Assembly: GCF_022605165.1 (NCBI RefSeq)
Contig: NC_063068.1
Span: 2,914,001-2,978,000 of the forward strand
Direction of reading: 5' to 3'
Source: Purpureocillium takamizusanense
Taxonomy: Eukaryota; Ascomycota; Sordariomycetes; Hypocreales; Ophiocordycipitaceae
Length of the DNA: 64,000 nucleotides
In this document: in pieces, positions 56,643 through 64,000 of the stretch
Layout of the letters: the number at the start of each line of letters is the position of its first letter
How positions within the stretch are numbered: the stretch's first letter is position 1
Position numbers and translations under genes: made by a program
Notes under the pieces: generated by a model
Databases searched by the model: none
Seen by the model: the letters and a program-made list of their open reading frames with translations, nothing else
Told to the model about the DNA's origin: nothing

Positions 56643-59600
56643 ATGGACCGAGTTTTCGAGTGATGTGGCATGCATTCTACGCTACGTGTTGGCGGAGCGA
56701 GTTGACGGGGAGGGAATGATATCCAGAGCCGGGGTCGTCAGCGGACCGGTCCAAGTTTTTGCTGCATTTTACGGCGTTGAGGGGAACTTGGCGCGACGCC
56801 ATGTCGTCTAGAAGGGAGGGGTATATACAGTCGTGACACCTTCTCAGGATATATCTCATATATATGTAGCTCTCGCACTGCTTTTTGCGTGCCAGAAGCA
56901 AGCGATAATAAAAAGCCAACTCTTTTCTCCATTGACCACGTCCTGTCGTACTATACGTCTCAAGGGCACGATGTTGCGGCATGGAGCCGTGTGGAGTCTG
57001 GGAACTGAGATGTTTGCGTTTGTGGGGCTACCTACTGAACACAACCGAGAAGAAGGATCAAAAGGGGGGGGGGCAATACTGTTCGGATATCGGCATCACG
57101 TACGAACACAAAGTACCGAGGTAATAATTGTGGCGAGACTTGGTTGTAAGACGCAGTGGCCGCTTACTGCTCCTCAACACCACGGCGGCGCTCGCCACGA
57201 CGTACGAAGTACAGTATACGTGCCTTACATACCGACATGCTGCAGGGGCGAGCTACCAGCAATCCTCGGGGCTTGTGTGACTTGACATGGGGCGGGGAGG
57301 CGACGCACGAGATGGAACATGAAAAGCACGGGTGCGAACCGGGGAGCATTTCGCTCTTTGGAAGTACATACACACATACATACTTCGTACATACTGCACG
57401 TAGCTGGGGGTTGGTACGCAGGTTGGCGTAGGCAAGGTAGGTAAGGTAAGTAGGAGGAAAACGTCGGATGCCGCGGAAAGGGGTTTCCGGCGATGTGAAT
57501 ACAAATACTGCATGCAGTGCCCCCCGTCTGACCACCCCGTCGTCCGAAAAGGGGGCACGTACGTACCGTACCTGTAGGTACCTTGGATACGTGGGTTAGG
57601 TAGGTAGGTAGCACATGCAGCACCGGGCATGCATACATACCTACATGCCTCTACGGAAACGTGCAGTGGAGAAAAGGGTTGGCGGGCGACAAACGTGGCT
57701 TCGCGTCTCGCGCATCTCGAGCCGGCGCGCCAACAACATGAGAGCGTAGCAGGTCTCTATATGTTGTGAAGAGATCCCCCCCCACCAACAACAACGTATT
57801 GAGTACGTACGAAGTACATGGACAAGCAAATATTGGTGACAAGCAGGGAGAGGCACGTACGCACTGCTCAGCACACCCATTTGCGTGTGTCTCGACGTTG
57901 TGGTGAGGTTAAAGTCACGGGCACGTTGGCGTGACACACGCGCGCGCGCACACACACACACGATGCGCTTTGCTTTGATCCGAGCGGGGGGGGGGACGGA
58001 CGCCATCAATGTCAAGGAGGTTTGTAATCGGCTTCTGCGCGAAGCGGTGATTGATGCCACTGTATCTAGTCTTTCATACGTACCCTGGGATATGTGCACA
58101 GGGCCCGTTGGCCAAAGGGGGGAACCGAGGAACCGAGGCATAATACTACGTACTACCCTCACCAACCTGGCAAGACGAGGTGCCGGGTGCTGCCGACGCC
58201 GGATGCCCAACGCAGCAAGGACCAAAACAAGCTGTCGCCGTGTCGCGGGAACGGCGCACAGGTTTGCCGACGCGGATGCGGATGCGGATGCGGATAGTAA
58301 CGTAAGTATGCAGATGTGGATGCGCCGCCCCTCGCGCACGGGAGCCAACGTCGCCAGCCGCGGGGGGGGCCGCTTTCTCGGATGACGGGACGGCAGGGTG
58401 ACGGTCGATTGACGCACTCGAGATTACTCGCAGGCTGAGAAGAGGCATTGCCGTTGCAATCACCAACAAAGGCGCGAGACAGAGTCGCCCGTTGGTGGGC
58501 ACTGCCTTGTCGGTGGCGCCATCGTCTGCGGCTTTGCGGGTGCTTGCTTGCTTGCCTGCCTGCGTGCTGGGCTTGGCTGCCATGGATTGGATCCATCATC
58601 CCATGCATGCCGCCGAGGACGAACGACATTGGACCCCAAATGAATGAAGCCCTCCCCCCCCCCTCCGGAGGGCCCCCGTCAGCGGGCACGGTGGGTCTGC
58701 CAGCGAGCGGTGGTACGTGTGTATTGGTTAGTTGGTAGGTATGGTACGGATGTTAGAAGCAGTGCCTGGCTATACCCTGCTGGAGATGTCGATGATGATG
58801 GTTGGTGATGGTGATGCCTTTGCTGTGCGGGTGCAGTCAAGGCCCTCCCCCCCGGCCCCCCTTTCATCGCCTCCATCGCACCCGTGTTTCCAGCTTCCCC
58901 CAAGTTAGGTCCCTTCTCCCCCCAGGCGCCACGCCTGGAGGTTCCGTTGGGCGACCCACCTCACCTCTGGGCAATCGCCAGCAGGGGTCCATGGCTTCGG
59001 GCTTGGCAGGGGCCGCCGGGCCACCATTGGGCGGATGGATGGGGGCAGCCGCTGCGGGCGGCGTCGGCGCGGGCGGGCGGGGCCTGGATGGGGCGGGGAC
59101 TCACCTGAGGGCCCAACGGCGGTGGCGGCAGACTATTTGCACGAAAGGTAGGTACGTACTTCGTTCATCGGTAGGTGCTAAGATACCAGCAGGCGCCGAA
59201 GAATCATGCTCGGGCTTTCTTCATGATGCGGGATCAGGTGCGCAGGGCCTGATGGGCCGGACGGATGCGTAAACACGAGACAACGGCGGCGCGAGGCCGA
59301 TGCGGTACGACTTGGGGTCGTGGTTCTGTTCTTGGAGCGCGAGGTTGCGCTGCTGCTTGTCGGGGATTGGAAGGCTTGTATATCCGTATTAGGTAGGTAC
59401 CTAAGGTAGTCGGTACATACATATGCACTGCACCGCTGCAGGCGTGCGCAGGCTGCAGCGAGGATTTTGCCATGCGGAGAAGGAAGCACAGGGGCACTTT
59501 GTTGCGGGCCATTCTGGGCCTTGAGGCTTTCGGAGTTTGTCGTACATTAGTAGTGTTATTTGGAGGATAATAAACTGCATTGGCTGCCCGGGTTCTCTTC

Positions 59601-61586
59601 CATGGTAGCACAGCGTAAGGTACCTGTAGTACCCTGCCACGTAGGTACCTTACCTCAGTACCTTTGCGTGCCACAAGGCAGGTCCCGTCTTAGATTGGAC
59701 AAGAGACACCTCAGCGAGGGTCGATGCGGGCTCCTCTCGCGTGGCTGCTGCTACACGCCAAGAAACTAAGCCCAGTGCTACCGCCGGTGCGAGGCGCAGA
59801 GGTAATCGCTAGCCACGCGCGTTTAATCACACGCTCGTACCCCCTTCTGCAACAAAGTTGATAGTAGGTGCTGGGTCCATAAGGCAAGGCACTAGTAATA
59901 ACCGACCGACTCGCCTGGCCAAGCCCTTTTCGCGCGCTGGGCGCGTGCGTGGCCCCCCAGGTTTTTATTTTCTCGTACGAGTCGGGTCCTCCTCTGCGCC
60001 TGCGTTTTGCACCGGCTCCGTTTGCGCCCGCGTCGGCGCTGGCTTCGCTTGCTCTTGCTCTGCTCCAAGCTACGCGCCAGCCTTGTCGTGTCCAAGGCCC
60101 TGTCCGCCCAATGTTCCTTCCTTCCCTCCAATGCGCCTGCCGCCACCACGCCCTGCATTCGGATACGTACTTGGCATTTGGAAGGAAGCAACTGCCCAGC
60201 CCATGCCATGCCACGCCACGCCATGCCACCCACGCGTCTGGGTCCGCCTTCCATCCGAACGATCTGGGCCCTGGCCAAAGTACCTACTAAGAAGCCAAGG
60301 GGCCATTTTCTCTGCCCGCCGCCAGCTACCGGGGGCGGAGCGGCAGCAAGGTCCTCTCGCACTTGACCGGGGCGCGGATACCACCCAACTTGCTGCGGCC
60401 AGGGGTGTTTGCCATTATTGTGTGACCAAGGGCTCCATGTACCACGCAACTTTTCGTAGTGCTATTTGCCTACTAATCCCTACCTTACATCGCATACCCG
60501 CGATGGAAAGTCACCTCGCCTTAGGGTAAGGTGCGGGACGGTGCAGGAATCTGCGTACCTCCTCCACTTCTTCGCCCTACTCGCGGACCCCCCCCCCAAG
60601 ATCCGCTCTTCCTCTTCGGGGAATAAAAGACATCTGCAACGCATGGCCCGCCTTGAATCCTCGCGTTCCGCTCCCTTCGCCCACCCTTTCCCTGCTCATC
60701 TTTGCTTCTTCCATCCTCGCGCGTCGAGCCTCAAGCTTCTTGTCTCTCCTTCAACGGCCGACGATCGCTAGCATTTTTAGAAACGCGCCACCTTACGTAT
60801 TTTGGGAGCGGCCACTGCGTACATACACACAAGCTGCCTTCCCAAGTACCTACATATCTATCTATCGCCCACCGTCGCGGCTCCGCACCCTCCTCCTGGC
60901 CAGCCGTTGCGGGTGCCGAGCAACTGCTGCCCACCGGCGCTCGTTTGATCGTCGCCCCGGGCCTGCAATCGAAGACACTAAAGACTGTTGCGCGGCGACA
61001 AACGGACACGTCGAAAGCCGAGCCTGGGGGGCAGAACGCACGCAGCCCTGTGCACGGCTCTTCTGCATAGGCCCCTTTCGCTAAGCTCACGCGAGGGTCA
61101 CCGCTCACCAACAACACCAACGCGCTGTGCAGCCGGGGAGCCAAGGGCACGAGACGTCACAGATCCGCCTAACCCTCGACGACCATACGCGACCGAACCC
61201 CGGGGCCTTGCGACGGCGTCCGCATCTTCCCGCCTTTCATTGACTGTTCCTCCGCGCGAACGAGACTGGACAGGACGACGCGAGCCGAAACGAACCGAGC
61301 CGGCTTTCTCCTGTACGAAGCCGAGACGCCGTGCGCCATTTCCACTTGGGGCAGGACCCGGGCAGAACGTCACACGAGCGCAGTGAAGGAGTCTGCTTAC
61401 AAGGATAGCTCGTTGCGCAACACAGGCACCGAGTCTAAGGGCGTAGCTTCAATTCCACGTCGGCCGCGAGCTCAAGGGCGGGGGGCGCTCACACCGCAAC
61501 GCCGCCGTACCGCCCGCTCGGCTACCAGTTGCGGCTCTCGTTGCTGCCAGAGAGCACCGTGATTCCAGTGGCAAACCAGCCAGAAA
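56643..61586. other. Five-kilobase intergenic region with motif-rich DNA
   Basis: No gene could be supported. At least three TACTTCGTA/TACGAAGTA motifs lie within about 600 bp (57203, 57381, 57808), with several GGTACC-type elements and TAGG repeats nearby (57575-57610, 59390-59660). A short GCGGAT array lies at 58272-58295. The longest frames (57641-58417 minus, 59858-60529 plus) have no recognisable domain. The right end probably holds the leader of the DUF7729-like gene. Confidence 0.45.
58272..58295. repeat. (GCGGAT)4 repeat
   Basis: About four tandem copies of GCGGAT in intergenic DNA. Confidence 0.85.
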
Positions 61587-62802
61587 ATGGTTTCGCGCTC
61601 ATCACCCAGGCCCACGGCCCCGACACGGCACCGACGTTCGCGCGAAACCGCACAGCGATGGGTTCCACCACGGCTCCACAGGTCTCTGGCAGTCCTGACC
61701 ATGCTCGCGACATTGAGTTGCGCGACGCTCGCCCAGCAAGATGCCCAGGCGGTTCAGGTTACCGGTGCGCCAGCACTCCATGGGTCTCGTTCAATACTCA
61801 CGGCAGCACCGCCGGTGACGACAATGTCCGTCCCAGGCTGGGAGCAGTCCACGGATGCTCCGCTCGAGTTGCGGCTAAGGAGAAGAAACAACAAGAGTGA
61901 CGACGATGTGACTACTACTACAACGGGTGGAAGTGCCGGCAAATCCAAGGTCTCGACGATTCTCACGATATCCGTTGATAGATCGGCAACAACGCCTTCA
62001 CCGACGCCCGAGGCGTCGCAGTCCCCTCTACCATCTCCGTTCGACAACAACATCTCTTCCGATTTCAAGTTGGACTCATCCGATAACCGCTGTCCCAACT
62101 TCATGTCCAGTCTCCTCTCCGACCCTACCTTCAAGAGCTGTTATCCCATTTCCATGCTGTTTCAGGTATGCTGTTCATTCCGGGACGATGGCCGACCCCT
62201 GTGCTAAAGGCTTGCAGACATCAAGAGGCTTCTTCGATGCCGAAAAGAAGCTTCTGAGCATCGTCCGCGTCCTCGACGCCTCCTGCAAAGCAGACGTCTC
62301 CACGTGCACCAATTTTCTCAGCCAAGCCGCCCAAAATCTTACTACCGAGGCCAATTGCAAGGCCGAGATAGATCGGCGTCAGTCTCTGGTACTCGCAGCC
62401 TGGCGCGGCCTGAAGGCGTACGAGGTACTCTATAAGGCAACCTGCCTGCAGGATAAATCCACGAGCATGTACTGCTTCGCCAATGCCGTAACCAATCTCA
62501 CCACCCCGTCCGACTCGTTTTTGTATCTCGTGGCCTTCGGCCTCGCCCTTCCTGGGTCGTCGACACCGTCCTGCAACTGGTGCAACCAAGAGACCATGGC
62601 CATTTATAGGGCTGCCTCGGCCGATAGGCAACAGTTTGTTGCCGACAAATACGAACCCGCCGCGAGGCAGGTCAACGCCGTCTGTGGACCCAACTTTGTG
62701 AACGGCACGTTGCCCGCGGCACAGTCGGGGGCTGGTGCGGTGTTGGTCTCGTCTTACACCTTTGCCCTAGCGGGCTTCTTTGCATTGGGAGCTTTGCTGT
62801 AG
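61587..62802 (+). CDS. DUF7729-like secreted GPI-anchored cell-surface protein
   Basis: Exons 61587-62165 and 62218-62802 with a 52-bp intron give 387 aa; the junction reads SMLFQ-TSRGFF. The N-terminus has an unusually long Arg-rich n-region (about 33 residues) before a hydrophobic core (LAVLTMLATLSCATLA), then a Thr/Ser/Pro-rich stretch (about 105-160) suited to O-glycosylation. The C-terminal globular domain begins CPNFMSSLLSDPTFKSCYP and includes TCTNFLSQAAQNL, YCFANAVTNLTTPSDSFLY and CGPNFVNGT. It has ten cysteines, so five disulfides are possible. The protein ends in AQSGAGA and a terminal hydrophobic stretch, as expected for GPI attachment. This matches a fungal domain I know as DUF7729; no molecular function is established. 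A cell-wall or plasma-membrane location is inferred. Confidence 0.88.
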
Positions 62803-64000
62803 TGGCACCCAGCAAAGGGCGACAATCTTGTGCGTCCACCTTGTTACGCTCGAACTTCATACTGCAAAATCAGCGGCTACGGCTGGCACCGATACCCGTG
62901 CACCCGTCACCAAATTCCCTCGAATATCGCGCCGAGGCGGCATTGAGTCTACATGCCTTGGGTCCATTCTGATACATATTTCTCCCGCATTCAACGATAA
63001 TTTCTGCATCACATTGGATCTTTGAGAGGGGGCCCAGGATCCCCCCCCCCCTTCCGGAAGCGAACTGTACATGAGAAGAGCAGCCCGCCGAGGCCATCAG
63101 GCGGATATATTCGCGCGAGGACCTTGATCATTTTAAACACCCTAATTTCTGTGTTCATGTCTCGGACAGATGGATAGATTTCTTTTACTTTTCATTCATG
63201 TAATACTTGATTCAGCGCAGGGACGCCAGGACAGGACGGCCAAAACAGCCGGGAAAGGGGGGTCTCTGGGACGAGTCCGCATGCGCAAGTCGAGCCAACA
63301 AGGAGGGTAGTGCGGTGGTTTGCCATGACGCCGAGGCGCTGGCCTGGTGCGGGAGAGCCCTTGAGGTGTAAAGTACAGGTACAAACAAGCAGTCAAAAGC
63401 TACACCCGAGCACGGCCGTGCTCGATGGCTCGACAGCCTGAACCGGATCTCTCTGTGAAGACATGTGTACGAGACATGACCTGCTGAGACGCCAGGCCGC
63501 CTAAAACCCGTGCTCGCCTTTCAAGGCGCCCTGGGCCGCAACATGCTCACTCGTGGAGACTGAGCAAACGTTGGCTCGTAGTGACCAGGTCGGCAGAGCC
63601 ACGGGTCATGATCCGGGCGCCGGCATTGCGTGCGGCCCTGCGGGAGACCCTCTCGGCCCTTCCGCGTCCTGTGCATGCACGGAGCGTCCCTTGCCGCTTG
63701 ATGAGCGTCGGGCACATCGGCCTCCCCCCCACCAAGCACAAGCACAAGCACAGCAGCTGTCGTCGTCGCCACGGACGCCGAGCCGCCTGAGTCAGTCAGT
63801 GTCCCAGACTCTGCATCGCGCCCTCGCAGATGCGCCTGCTACCGGGCACCCGGGCCTCGGGGGGTCAAGGCAGGGGAGCGTGCGGAGGGGCGCCGTTCCC
63901 GCTCCCGTTTGTGTGTGATGGGGGAAGAGGGGCAATCGAGGTGCGGAGAGGCACTTGTTTCGAGCTACCTTTTTTTTCTTTGGCCTGGACCAACTGCGGG
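62803..64000. other. 3' flank and right-edge intergenic region
   Basis: The first few hundred bases are the likely 3' UTR of the DUF7729-like gene. A poly-C run lies near 63040. Short frames near 63.5-63.9 kb have no recognisable domain. Confidence 0.5.

Noticed and set aside
52529..62802. Secondary-metabolite cluster around the ABC transporter
   Set aside because: No polyketide synthase, NRPS, terpene cyclase, P450 or cluster regulator lies within the window on either side.

Overview
The window is nuclear DNA of a filamentous ascomycete (Pezizomycotina). It is GC-rich. Its genes carry short GT..AG introns of about 48-334 bp, often with a CTAAC-like branch site, and the proteins resemble Sordariomycete ones. 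Fungus-specific families are present: a G1 eqolisin peptidase, a DUF7729-like GPI protein, and a single RING-PH-VWA Far1-type scaffold. The order Hypocreales is a plausible inference from overall style, but I cannot prove it from the sequence. I support seventeen protein-coding genes, one of them cut by the left edge. I saw no convincing tRNA, rRNA, transposon or CRISPR.

Layout. 1-5.1 kb: a partial Cys-containing protein (minus), a secreted eqolisin protease (plus), and an RMD1/DUF155 membrane protein (minus). 7.5-17.6 kb: a compact housekeeping block with a PaiB-type FMN-binding protein, an HMG-box chromatin protein with a hexamer-encoded acidic tail, chaperonin CCT8, and the Far1-like RING/PH/VWA scaffold. 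17.6-28.6 kb: an 11-kb stretch with no gene I can support, containing a GGCTCCT heptamer tandem array, a cluster of microsatellites and recurrent TACTTCGTA motifs. 28.6-33.5 kb: UTP16 (ribosome biogenesis), a probable mitochondrial helical-repeat protein, and a (6-4) photolyase/cryptochrome. 37.5-38.9 kb: a four-helix membrane protein with a long basic/Ser-rich tail. 40.3-48.8 kb: a dense block with RAD23, BDP1 (TFIIIB), BRE1 (H2B ubiquitin ligase) and a SARAF-family protein. 52.5-56.6 kb: a full-size ABC-B (P-glycoprotein-like) transporter. 61.6-62.8 kb: a DUF7729-like GPI-anchored surface protein. The remaining gaps look intergenic.

The genes do not form a pathway cluster. Several concern chromatin and DNA damage (photolyase, RAD23, BRE1, HMG protein), and others concern the cell surface or export (eqolisin, ABC-B, DUF7729 protein). 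This is best read as ordinary mixed chromosomal content, not a biosynthetic gene cluster.

The signals I find most worth a second look are the following. (1) The 9-mer TACTTCGTA/TACGAAGTA occurs at least nine times, always outside the gene models, and once sits inside a perfect hairpin. (2) The 11-kb gene-free interval carries repeat arrays. (3) Two introns, in RAD23 and BRE1, have lengths divisible by three and no stop codon, so they can be read through. (4) The Far1-like VWA domain lacks the first metal-binding Asp. (5) A SARAF homologue, from a family known as a regulator of animal store-operated calcium entry, has a PPxY motif in its tail. All gene models were built by eye from splice signals and frame continuity; no database search was run.
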